The notes beneath the pieces are model-generated. The model was given only the letters and a program-made list of their open reading frames with translations, was not told the origin of the DNA and did no database searches. Shown piece after piece: positions 1 to 4,917 of a stretch of DNA of 5,367 nucleotides. The stretch is from Nostoc sp. CHAB 5715. GTDB taxonomy: Bacteria > Cyanobacteriota > Cyanobacteriia > Cyanobacteriales > Nostocaceae. The DNA lies in the NCBI RefSeq assembly GCF_020829685.1, contig NZ_JAIVFR010000514.1, positions 1 to 5,367 on the forward strand, read 5' to 3'. The position numbers and the translations under genes were made by a program. The first letter of the stretch is position 1. Every line of letters begins with the position of its first letter.

Positions 1-7
1 GGAATCG

Positions 8-115
8 TATTTGATTTTTGAAATTATCTACGGAAGAAAGGGAGTGGGGAGTAGGGAATAGGGAATAGGGAATTAGGCTTTTCGAGTTGTACCGAGCTTT
101 TTCAGAAATCAAATA
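8..115. repeat. 16-bp imperfect inverted repeat enclosing a heptamer array
   Basis: Positions 8-23 and 100-115 are reverse complements at 15 of 16 positions (TATTTGATTTTTGAAA against the complement of TTTCAGAAATCAAATA; the single mismatch is at base 18). The arms enclose 76 bases that include the GGGAATA-type tandem repeat. Transcribed, this could fold as a long stem with a large loop, or it could mark the ends of a small non-autonomous element. I see no target duplication outside the arms. The inverted repeat is seen directly; any role is inferred. Confidence 0.6.
40..74. repeat. Five-unit heptanucleotide tandem repeat
   Basis: Five 7-base units lie head to tail without gaps: GGGAGTG, GGGAGTA, GGGAATA, GGGAATA, GGGAATT. 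This matches the short tandemly repeated repetitive (STRR) sequences known from heterocystous cyanobacteria, which are usually heptamers in intergenic DNA. Unit drift from GAGT to GAAT suggests slippage growth. No coding role is visible. Confidence 0.8.
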
Positions 116-224
116 TTAGTCCTATATAAATTATCTCTGCTTGCACTCTGTAGGGGTGGTTAGGGTGCGATCGTTCCAACCGAAATTTTAAACCCCAGTT
201 GTGCAAACACCTTTGTTGTCTTAA

Positions 225-256
225 TTGATCACCTCGATTTGAGACAGTTCTACAAT
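225..256 (+). promoter_or_regulatory. Possible weak promoter for the DUF29 gene
   Basis: A TTGATC box at 225-230 and a TACAAT box at 251-256 (5 of 6 to TATAAT) lie 33 bases or more upstream of the DUF29 start codon. The spacer is 20 bases, longer than the ideal 17, so only the -10 box is convincing. The rest of 116-288 shows no gene; it contains a one-mismatch HIP1 site at 167-174 (GCGATCGT). Confidence 0.25.
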
Positions 257-288
257 AAAAGCAAAGACGTTGAGGTTCAACTAACCTA

Positions 289-792
289 ATGGGTGTACCT
301 GAAACAAACCCAAAGATACCAATGCCTTCCCCAAGCCTCTACGAAACTGATTTTTACGCTTGGACACAGGAACAAGTAACTTTACTTCGCAATGAGCAGT
401 GGAGTCAGATTGATCTGCAAAATCTGATTGAGGAGATTCAATCTTTGGGTAAACAGCAACGTCAAGAACTGCGAAACCGTCTTAGTGTGTTGATTGCACA
501 TTTACTAAAATGGGAGTATCAGTCAGGGCGCCGTAGCCGTAGCTGGTTAGCAACACTTCGTATTCAACGCTTAGATATTGCTGAACTGCTCGAAGACAAT
601 CCTAGCCTAAAGCCCTACCTTGAAGAAGCACTTCGCAAAGCTTACCTTAAAGGTGTTGAATTGGCTGTTGGAGAAACAGATTTGCCCAAGCGGACTTTTC
701 CGGTAGAGTCTCCTTACAGTTTGGTAGAGATTGTGGACTATGATTTCTACCCCGGTGAACCAAGCAAATTACTAGATGAATCAGAGCAGTAA
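289..792 (+). CDS. DUF29 family protein
   Basis: This encodes a 167-residue soluble protein of the DUF29 family, which is abundant in cyanobacteria, often in many copies, and has no established function. The family signature is at the N-terminus: LYETDFYAW (residues 17-25), a WSQIDLQNLIEEI stretch (38-50), then a long helical, charged segment with LRNRLSVLIAHLLKWEYQ (61-78), an arginine-rich RRSRSW, and a second helical block ending near residue 127. There is no signal peptide or membrane segment. The ATG at 289 has a GAGG 13 bases upstream, which is rather distant. Met12 (ATG at 322) is an alternative start just before the conserved region, so the first 11 residues are uncertain. The gene stands alone and converges on hicA with only 7 bases between the stop codons. 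The family call is firm; the function is unknown. Confidence 0.9.
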   Translation: MGVPETNPKIPMPSPSLYETDFYAWTQEQVTLLRNEQWSQIDLQNLIEEIQSLGKQQRQELRNRLSVLIAHLLKWEYQSGRRSRSWLATLRIQRLDIAELLEDNPSLKPYLEEALRKAYLKGVELAVGETDLPKRTFPVESPYSLVEIVDYDFYPGEPSKLLDESEQ

Positions 793-799
793 TTTGAAA

Positions 800-1009
800 T
801 TAAAGTAAATCTTCTTCAGATAGCTGGGCTATTTTCATCAAGGCTTTCAAGGTTCCAACTTTCAAATCTTGATTGCGGTGAACAGGAATTGACAGGATTT
901 TTTCTACTTCAGGGTTTTCATAAATATGATGACTGCCAGTAATTCTTTGCAAAACCCAACCTTTTTGCTCCACAATCTTACAAAGTTGCTTGCTAGAAAT
1001 CGATTTCAT
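800..1009 (-). CDS. hicA: HicA-type mRNA interferase toxin
   Basis: This 69-residue protein matches the HicA toxin family. HicA toxins are small double-stranded-RNA-binding-fold ribonucleases that cleave mRNA and stop translation until bound by HicB. Visible family marks are an N-terminal helix (SKQLCKIVEQKGW, residues 6-18), the catalytic histidine motif GSHHIY (25-30, His27 the likely catalytic residue), and the C-terminal IPVHRNQDLKVGTLKALMKIAQLS block (41-64). The length is normal for an intact HicA. The start ATG overlaps the stop of hicB in an ATGA tetranucleotide (1006-1009), so translation is probably coupled to the antitoxin. Nothing suggests decay of the active site. Confidence 0.93.
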   Translation of the reverse strand: MKSISSKQLCKIVEQKGWVLQRITGSHHIYENPEVEKILSIPVHRNQDLKVGTLKALMKIAQLSEEDLL

Positions 1010-1209
1010 ACAGCAATTTCGACAACTTGATCTGTTGACTCAATTGGATTACGACTGTTAGCAACTTCAAGCCAACCTTCAATAGCATCTTTTAAATTAG
1101 CCATTACCTCTTCTATGGTGTCTCCTTCGGTAATACAACCGGGAAGCGCGGGAACCTCTGCCCAATAGCCGCCTTCTTCTGCTGGATGAATGATTGCTCT
1201 GATTTTCAT
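1006..1209 (-). CDS. hicB: HicB-type antitoxin
   Basis: This 67-residue protein is the HicB antitoxin, first gene of a hicB-hicA operon on the minus strand. It consists almost entirely of the partial RNase-H-like HicB fold: strand MKIRAIIHP, the hallmark GGYWAEVPALPGCITEGDTIEEV (residues 13-35), then the amphipathic helix MANLKDAIEGWLEVA. It should bind HicA and mask its active site. There is no C-terminal helix-turn-helix or ribbon-helix-helix DNA-binding domain, which longer HicB proteins use for autoregulation, so this is the short form. The ATG at 1209 has no good Shine-Dalgarno sequence. A short inverted repeat lies upstream at 1236-1251. The gene order (antitoxin first) and the 4-bp overlap with hicA are typical. 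Confidence 0.93.
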   Translation of the reverse strand: MKIRAIIHPAEEGGYWAEVPALPGCITEGDTIEEVMANLKDAIEGWLEVANSRNPIESTDQVVEIAV

Positions 1210-1235
1210 AAACTTGTTGAGCTAGTTTGCGAGAA

Positions 1236-1251
1236 TATGGTAACAACCATA
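1236..1251. promoter_or_regulatory. Inverted repeat upstream of hicBA, possible operator
   Basis: TATGGT (1236-1241), four bases, then ACCATA (1246-1251) form a perfect 6-bp inverted repeat, 26 bases before the hicB start codon. The position would suit an autoregulatory operator. This is only inference, because this HicB lacks a recognisable DNA-binding domain and a 6-bp repeat can arise by chance in AT-rich DNA. Confidence 0.3.
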
Positions 1252-1282
1252 CCTGTTTGCTTTTAACTGTGGCTACTCAATA

Positions 1283-1290
1283 GCGATCGC
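1283..1290. repeat. HIP1 octamer
   Basis: Exact GCGATCGC, the highly iterated palindrome of many cyanobacterial genomes. It lies in the 90-bp spacer between the antitoxin-like gene and hicB. Confidence 0.9.
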
Positions 1291-1299
1291 CTTTAAATC

Positions 1300-1539
1300 C
1301 TAAACTCCACCTTCTAACTCCTCTAGGTCATCTACAGCAATTGTCTCCAACCGATCAATCAGTTGGCGTAATTTCGTGGGGTCGATTTTGGCAGTGTCTA
1401 GAAAGGTGACCAGAACTTGAGAGCGATCGCTGACATCTTGTGGTAGTTGGGTGAGGTGAATTTGTCCATCCTGATAAATGCCTTCGATAGTTTTTATCAA
1501 AAGTTGAAGTTGAGTTGGTATTTCCTTTAATTTTACCAA
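1300..1539 (-). CDS. Small antitoxin-like protein (DUF104/AF2212-like N-terminus), no toxin partner seen
   Basis: This is a 79-residue open frame. The segment IKTIEGIYQDGQIHLTQLPQ (residues 15-34), followed by SQVLVTFLD, has the pattern of short beta-strand proteins that begin with a phrase like TIEGIYQDGxIxL and end with a VxVTF strand, as in DUF104/AF2212-like putative antitoxins, common in cyanobacteria. The tail (KLRQLIDRLETIAVDDLEELEGGV) is helical and acidic, a usual toxin-binding feature. The frame opens with TTG at 1539 without a clear ribosome binding site. The spot where I would expect the start methionine, just before KTIEG, is an ATA codon (Ile15); a TTG at 1500 directly before it is a second possible start, giving 66 residues. 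No PIN or RelE gene follows: 90 bp later comes hicB. So it may be an orphan antitoxin or a decaying one. The family call is tentative and from memory. Confidence 0.6.
   Translation of the reverse strand: MVKLKEIPTQLQLLIKTIEGIYQDGQIHLTQLPQDVSDRSQVLVTFLDTAKIDPTKLRQLIDRLETIAVDDLEELEGGV
1423..1430. repeat. HIP1 octamer
   Basis: Exact GCGATCGC inside the small antitoxin-like gene, in its SDRS codons (residues 37-40). Confidence 0.9.
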
Positions 1540-1760
1540 CTAGACTCAAAGGGCTGGGTCTGGAATTTCCGCCTGCTCAAAAGCTTTGCGGCAGTCTGCC
1601 ACTCTTTTAAAATACAAGACCGACTCTCTAAGAGAGGTTTTTGTAAACTTTCTTTTTGCAATTGAGTTAAATATCCAATGGCTAACCCTCTTCCATCAGT
1701 CTTGGAGAAAGCAATCGCTGCAAGGCTTATGAGACTTCGATTTTCAGATTTTAGCAACAT
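1533..1760 (-). CDS. Doubtful open frame or gene remnant, unrecognised
   Basis: This is a 75-codon open frame starting at ATG 1760 with no ribosome binding site upstream. The product is moderately basic, helical-looking and unlike any family I know. It overlaps the TTG start of the antitoxin-like gene by 7 bases. A second minus-strand frame across 1549-1690 is also open and ends EQAEIPDPAL. Either could be the degraded 3' end of a lost gene. The last part (1540-1579) is the 40-bp sequence that recurs at 5077-5116; in this frame the two copies read LSRRKFQTQPFESS and LSKREFQTQPFDSS, so the differences are mild. It may be real coding sequence, a remnant, or simply a DNA repeat. Confidence 0.25.
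   Translation of the reverse strand: MLLKSENRSLISLAAIAFSKTDGRGLAIGYLTQLQKESLQKPLLESRSCILKEWQTAAKLLSRRKFQTQPFESSW
1540..1579. repeat. 40-bp dispersed repeat, copy A
   Basis: This matches 5077-5116 at 36 of 40 positions in the same orientation, with an exact 22-base core at 1546-1567. It lies directly upstream of the antitoxin-like gene (minus strand). On the minus strand it contains CCAGACCCAGCCC followed by TTTGA. Copy B lies beside the RelE-type toxin gene. Confidence 0.85.
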
Positions 1761-1860
1761 TTTTGAATTTCTATTAGAAAATAAAGCTTCAAACCTTGAT
1801 TGAGTAATAGTTTCAGTTTCCCGCTTCGATTATTGTTTTCTGAGAGTGATGAAAGAGCGC

Positions 1861-1988
1861 TAAGTAAGTCGGCATGATAAAACTTATGTATATTTAGTTT
1901 TGTAAAAACTCTGGAATGACCAATCTTTAAGCTGTTTCCTGATTTTATATTTGTCAAATAGGTTGGTTTTTTAAAGCCGACTTACTTA
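1861..1988. mobile_element. MITE-like element with 13-bp terminal inverted repeats
   Basis: TAAGTAAGTCGGC (1861-1873) and GCCGACTTACTTA (1976-1988) are perfect 13-bp inverted repeats around 102 bases of AT-rich, non-coding DNA. Both tips are TA. This fits an insertion bounded by a duplicated TA, the target used by IS630/Tc1/mariner transposases, with 11-bp ends AGTAAGTCGGC and a 124-bp body (1863-1986). An inner hairpin AAAACT (1879-1884) / AGTTTT (1896-1901) is also visible. It has no room for a transposase, so it would be a passive miniature element mobilised in trans. The inverted repeat is seen; the MITE reading is inferred and needs other copies to be confirmed. Confidence 0.5.
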
Positions 1989-2007
1989 ACAGTAGATAGA
2001 CGAGTTT

Positions 2008-2044
2008 ATCTAATTTACATCTTATGCAAATTAGCAAATTAGAT
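2008..2044. repeat. 9-bp inverted repeat with a nested tandem octamer
   Basis: ATCTAATTT (2008-2016) and AAATTAGAT (2036-2044) are perfect inverted repeats separated by 19 bases. The right arm is part of a tandem GCAAATTA duplication (2026-2033 and 2034-2041), and ACATCT (2017-2022) can pair instead with AGATGT (2041-2046). Its role is unknown; it lies between the MITE-like element and the palindrome cluster. Confidence 0.6.
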
Positions 2045-2080
2045 GTGGAACAGCTTACTGGCAAAGATATCTTTACAAGT

Positions 2081-2157
2081 GGTGCGGGTGGCGTTGGCGT
2101 AGCCCACCGTACCCCTACGGGGAAGCAAGCTACGCGTAGCGTCTCGCAGAGAAGGTA
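2081..2157. repeat. Interspersed palindrome cluster of cyanobacterial type
   Basis: This is a GC-rich island in AT-rich DNA made of consecutive small palindromes. They are GGTGCGGGTGG (2081-2091) pairing imperfectly with CCACCGTACC (2104-2113), CCCC-TAC-GGGG (2112-2122), the perfect 12-mer GCTACGCGTAGC (2129-2140), and TCTC-GCA-GAGA (2142-2152). Phrases such as GGCGTAGCC and GCGTAGCGTCTC recur in intergenic repeats of Nostoc-like genomes, so this is most likely one copy of such a family. Short open frames reading across it on both strands look like by-products of the repeat rather than genes. Confidence 0.75.
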
Positions 2158-2268
2158 TCGCTTTGTTATCAATACATACACAATCAAAATTTTTAAAAGT
2201 GATAAATAGTTGACTAGCTTTTTAATATGCTGTAAGTTGATGTCTTGTAAGCTAATCTGTGAAGTAAA

Positions 2269-2325
2269 CAAGAAATCAACAAGCAAGACTCTCGATATTA
2301 CTAGAGTTTCGATGGGGTTTTCTTG
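2269..2325. promoter_or_regulatory. Nested hairpin in the leader of the gamma-glutamyltransferase gene
   Basis: CAAGAAA (2269-2275) and TTTCTTG (2319-2325) form a 7-bp outer stem, and ACTCT (2288-2292) with AGAGT (2303-2307) a 5-bp inner stem, about 50 bases before the TTG start. The closing arm overlaps a TTGCAA box (2323-2328), which with TAAAAT (2348-2353) at 19-base spacing is the best promoter candidate I see. It could be an operator or leader structure, or chance. Support is weak. Confidence 0.25.
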
Positions 2326-2363
2326 CAATTCCAGCATTGACGATAACTAAAATATTTAAATTT

Positions 2364-2377
2364 GGAGAGTTGCGTTG
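2364..2377 (+). promoter_or_regulatory. Ribosome binding site that fixes a TTG start
   Basis: GGAGAG at 2364-2369 stands 5 bases before TTG at 2375. An in-frame TAA at 2357-2359 excludes any start further upstream, and the next in-frame ATG is codon 85, inside the conserved domain. The TTG start is therefore the only one that keeps the signal peptide. Confidence 0.75.
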
Positions 2378-4138
2378 ACTACAGCATCTAAGTTTGCATT
2401 AAGTACTTGTTTGCTCCCCCTCACACTCAGTGCTACCCTCTTGCCAGCTATCATAGGCAAAGCCCAAAACCCTCCTCCACCGGAGGCTGGGAGTGGTCGA
2501 GTTGAGCGTGAAGCTGTTCGTACAAATAAGTATGTGGTAGTAGCTGCAAATCCACTAGCATCAGCAGCCGGACGCGATGTTCTACGTCGTGGAGGTAGTG
2601 CTATAGATGCTGCTATTGCAGTCCAAATGGTACTGACGTTGGTAGAGCCGCAATCTTCAGGTATTGGTGGTGGTGCTTTCCTTGTTTACTACGATGCCAA
2701 AACGAAGAAGTTAGTCACTTATGACGGTCGAGAAACTGCACCGGCGGCGGCTAAACCAGATCGCTTTCTTGATGCCAATGGCAAACCATTACAGTTTTAT
2801 GATGCTGTTGTCGGAGGTAAATCTGTAGGTGTGCCTGGGGTGTTACGAATGCTAGAGTTGGCACACAAAAAATATGGCAAGTTACCTTGGTCTCAACTGT
2901 TTCAAGGAGCTATCCAACTGTCTGAACAAGGTTTTCCACTTTCACCACGTTTGTACACTCTGCTAAGTAAGGATCTATATCTATCTCGCAACGAGCCAGC
3001 TAAGAGCTATTTCTATCAACCCGATGGTACACCCAAGCCAGTTGGTACAAGATTGGTCAATCAGCCTTTGGCAGAGGTATTGCGTCAGATTGCCAAAGGA
3101 GGCGCTAATGCCTTTTATCAAGGAAATATTGCTAAAGACGTAGTAGCTACGGTGAGGCAAGCTGCTGTACCAGGTGACTTAACCACCACTGATCTAGTGC
3201 AATATCAAGCTAAAGTGCGATCGCCAGTTTGTGGCACTTATCGAATTTACAAAGTTTGCGGCATGGGGCCTCCAAGTTCTGGTGGTTTAACCGTACTGCA
3301 AATTTTAGGTATTCTTCAACAATTTAATCTGGCAGCTTTAAAGCCAGCTTCTTTAGAAGCAGTCCATTTATTTTCTGAAGCTGGACGTTTAGCCTATGCT
3401 GACAGAAATTTATACATAGCTGATACAGATTTTGTCCCAGTACCAGTCAAAGAATTAATTAACCCTAACTACCTGAAGTTACGGGCAGCGATAATCAATC
3501 CTGAACGTTCAATCGGTCAAGCCCAAGCAGGCAATCCATTGTTACAGCAAGCATATCCTTTGGGTAAAGATCAATCTAAGGATTTCCCTTCTACTAGTCA
3601 TGTTTCAATTGTCGATGCGGCAGGTAACGCTATTTCAATGACTACTAGTATTGAAGATGCCTTTGGCTCAAGATTAATGGTACGAGGCTTCTTACTTAAC
3701 AACCAACTGACAGATTTCTCTTTTTCGCCGACATCAGAAGGAAAGCCTGTTGCTAATCGCATAGAAGCCAAGAAACGCCCTAGAAGCTCAATGGCTCCTA
3801 TGATGGTCTTTGATCGCAATGGCAAGCTAGTAATGGTAATTGGTTCAGCTGGTGGGCCGCAAATTATTAATTATGTCGCTAAGGCAATAGTAGGCCATCT
3901 GGACTGGGGATTGGACATTCAGCAAGCGCTATCTTTGCCAAATTTTGGTAGTCGTAATGGGCCAACTGAACTAGAAGCAGATACAGATGTTGCCAACCTG
4001 AAACCTGCTTTAGAAGCCAAGGGTCATACAGTCAGCGTTATCCAATTAACCAGTGGTTCCACGGGAATTGTACTAACTAATCAGGGGCTAGTTAGTGGTG
4101 CTGACCCACGTCGTGAAGGAGCACCTTTGGGTGAGTAA
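2375..4138 (+). CDS. ggt: Gamma-glutamyltransferase (gamma-glutamyltranspeptidase) precursor
   Basis: This is a 587-residue precursor of a secreted N-terminal-nucleophile hydrolase that cleaves the gamma-glutamyl bond of glutathione and related compounds by hydrolysis or transpeptidation, acting in the periplasm or outside. Residues 1-30 form a signal peptide with a likely cut after GKA. The large subunit (about 31-406) has GIGGGAFLVYY (96-106) and YDGRETAP with Arg119, equivalent to the glutamate-binding arginine of E. coli GGT (Arg114). Autocleavage should occur before Thr407 in TSHVSIVD, giving a 181-residue small subunit with Asp447 (NNQLTDFS), Ser471-Ser472 (RPRSSMAP) and the GSAGG oxyanion loop (490-494). 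The C-terminus is the usual ADPRREGAPLG. After the nucleophile it has SIEDAFGSRLMV, not the E. coli-type NTTFG, so it belongs to another GGT branch. The length is normal and no defect is seen. It appears monocistronic. Confidence 0.96.
   Translation: MTTASKFALSTCLLPLTLSATLLPAIIGKAQNPPPPEAGSGRVEREAVRTNKYVVVAANPLASAAGRDVLRRGGSAIDAAIAVQMVLTLVEPQSSGIGGGAFLVYYDAKTKKLVTYDGRETAPAAAKPDRFLDANGKPLQFYDAVVGGKSVGVPGVLRMLELAHKKYGKLPWSQLFQGAIQLSEQGFPLSPRLYTLLSKDLYLSRNEPAKSYFYQPDGTPKPVGTRLVNQPLAEVLRQIAKGGANAFYQGNIAKDVVATVRQAAVPGDLTTTDLVQYQAKVRSPVCGTYRIYKVCGMGPPSSGGLTVLQILGILQQFNLAALKPASLEAVHLFSEAGRLAYADRNLYIADTDFVPVPVKELINPNYLKLRAAIINPERSIGQAQAGNPLLQQAYPLGKDQSKDFPSTSHVSIVDAAGNAISMTTSIEDAFGSRLMVRGFLLNNQLTDFSFSPTSEGKPVANRIEAKKRPRSSMAPMMVFDRNGKLVMVIGSAGGPQIINYVAKAIVGHLDWGLDIQQALSLPNFGSRNGPTELEADTDVANLKPALEAKGHTVSVIQLTSGSTGIVLTNQGLVSGADPRREGAPLGE
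3217..3224. repeat. HIP1 octamer
   Basis: Exact GCGATCGC within the large-subunit part of the gamma-glutamyltransferase gene, encoding part of KVRSPV. Confidence 0.9.
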
Positions 4139-4146
4139 CAGCTAGT

Positions 4147-4207
4147 GCCGCAAGGCGGAAGTCAAAAGTTAACACTGAGCGAAGTCGAAGTGTCAAAAGT
4201 CAAAAAC
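4147..4207. repeat. Mosaic repeat: hairpin, GTCAAAA heptamers and a 20-base imperfect palindrome
   Basis: Right after the gamma-glutamyltransferase stop comes a short hairpin CCGC-AAG-GCGG (4148-4158) with no T run, so it is a poor Rho-independent terminator. Then GTCAAAA (4161-4167) is followed, after an interruption, by two tandem units (4192-4198, 4199-4205). The interruption contains CACTGAGCGAAGTCGAAGTG (4173-4192), whose ends CACT/AGTG are complementary and which resembles a repeat seen in intergenic DNA of many bacteria. GTCAAAA arrays are a known STRR type in Nostoc-like genomes. The rest of the spacer up to 4360 shows no convincing promoter. Confidence 0.7.
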
Positions 4208-4360
4208 TTGTGTTGTCAGCTTTTCCCTGATTGTGAATGGTATCTCTATTTACGCCGTGCTGTATTAGGTTGATTAGAACAATTAGTATAGCTAGTTTTG
4301 AGCAAGTACTTTCTCTTTTTAAATATCAAAAATTCCTCAACAATCTTCTGGCATAAACCT

Positions 4361-4885
4361 ATGAGATGGTTCGCAAAAATAGCATTTACAACTACTATTA
4401 GTATTTTCAGCTTGCTAGGAAGCTCAGTTAACCAAGTGCAAGCTGCATCTCTGAACTATGCCTTTACACAATCAGGCTGGGAAGGGGGAGGTATCTTGTC
4501 TGGTTCATTTTCTGGTGTGGATCAAAATAATGATGGGTTAATTTACATAAGTGAGTTAAATACATTTGATTTGATATTTGCTGACAACTCCAAAGTTCCG
4601 CAAGAGAAATGGTCGGGTGTATCTAGTTTAAGTTCTTTTGGATTTAACTCTAGTAATTCTAAATTAGCTTTCTCAACTTCTGAAAATTTAGATGAGTATA
4701 CTGCTAATATTGTTGGTTTACCTTATCTAAATTATATTGGCAAGCCTTTTCTCACCAACTATATTACCTCTTCTGAAATTCAACCGCTTGTAGTTGCAAA
4801 ATCTATTCCCGAACCTACTTTTGGATTTGCTAGTTTAGCTGTCTTGAGTTTTGGCCTATTACTTAAATTGGGCAACTCCCGATGA
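4361..4885 (+). CDS. PEP-CTERM exported protein with an EF-hand-like loop
   Basis: From ATG 4361 this is a 174-residue exported protein. Residues 1-28 are a classic signal peptide (MRWFAK, hydrophobic core, cut after VQA). VDQNNDGLIYISEL holds a complete 12-residue calcium-loop pattern (Asp54, Asn56, Asp58, Gly59, Ile61, Glu65). Serine-rich beta-like sequence follows. The tail is a PEP-CTERM sorting signal: IPEP (149-152), a hydrophobic segment (about 154-168) and a basic end (LKLGNSR). In that system an exosortase removes the tail at the membrane and the protein is delivered to the surface or matrix; cyanobacterial members are often tied to exopolysaccharide. The frame is open to a TTG at 4298, which would add 21 residues, but that start lacks a ribosome binding site and would bury the signal peptide, so ATG 4361 is preferred. 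The specific function is unknown. Confidence 0.85.
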   Translation: MRWFAKIAFTTTISIFSLLGSSVNQVQAASLNYAFTQSGWEGGGILSGSFSGVDQNNDGLIYISELNTFDLIFADNSKVPQEKWSGVSSLSSFGFNSSNSKLAFSTSENLDEYTANIVGLPYLNYIGKPFLTNYITSSEIQPLVVAKSIPEPTFGFASLAVLSFGLLLKLGNSR

Positions 4886-4917
4886 TGGTCAACAGCTAGC
4901 AAATACATCAACTTTAC

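Noticed and set aside
40..74. Heptamer array as a CRISPR array
   Set aside because: Units are 7 bases and contiguous, with no spacers; it is a simple tandem repeat.
1624..1642. CTCTC-TAA-GAGAG hairpin followed by five T on the plus strand, terminator-like
   Set aside because: The stem is only 5 bp and no plus-strand gene ends nearby; on the minus strand the T run is on the wrong side.
1751..1957. 68-codon open frame on the minus strand
   Set aside because: Its N-terminal half is encoded by the MITE-like element and its inverted end; no family resemblance and no ribosome binding site.
2024..2209. 61-codon open frame on the plus strand
   Set aside because: Its centre is the palindrome cluster; the composition reflects the repeat, not a protein.
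1954..2337. 127-codon open frame on the minus strand
   Set aside because: It runs through the palindrome cluster and ends in the MITE-like element, has no recognisable domain and no ribosome binding site; best explained as an open frame produced by repeats.
3598..3825. 75-codon minus-strand frame inside the gamma-glutamyltransferase gene
   Set aside because: Lies antisense to the conserved catalytic small subunit; a shadow of that gene.
4138..4146. AACAGCTAG shared by 4138-4146 and the spacer after the PEP-CTERM gene (about 4890)
   Set aside because: Nine bases are too few to separate from chance, and flanking bases do not match.
4298..4360. TTG-started 21-residue extension of the PEP-CTERM protein
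   Set aside because: No ribosome binding site, and it would place a polar stretch before a complete signal peptide that begins at Met 4361.
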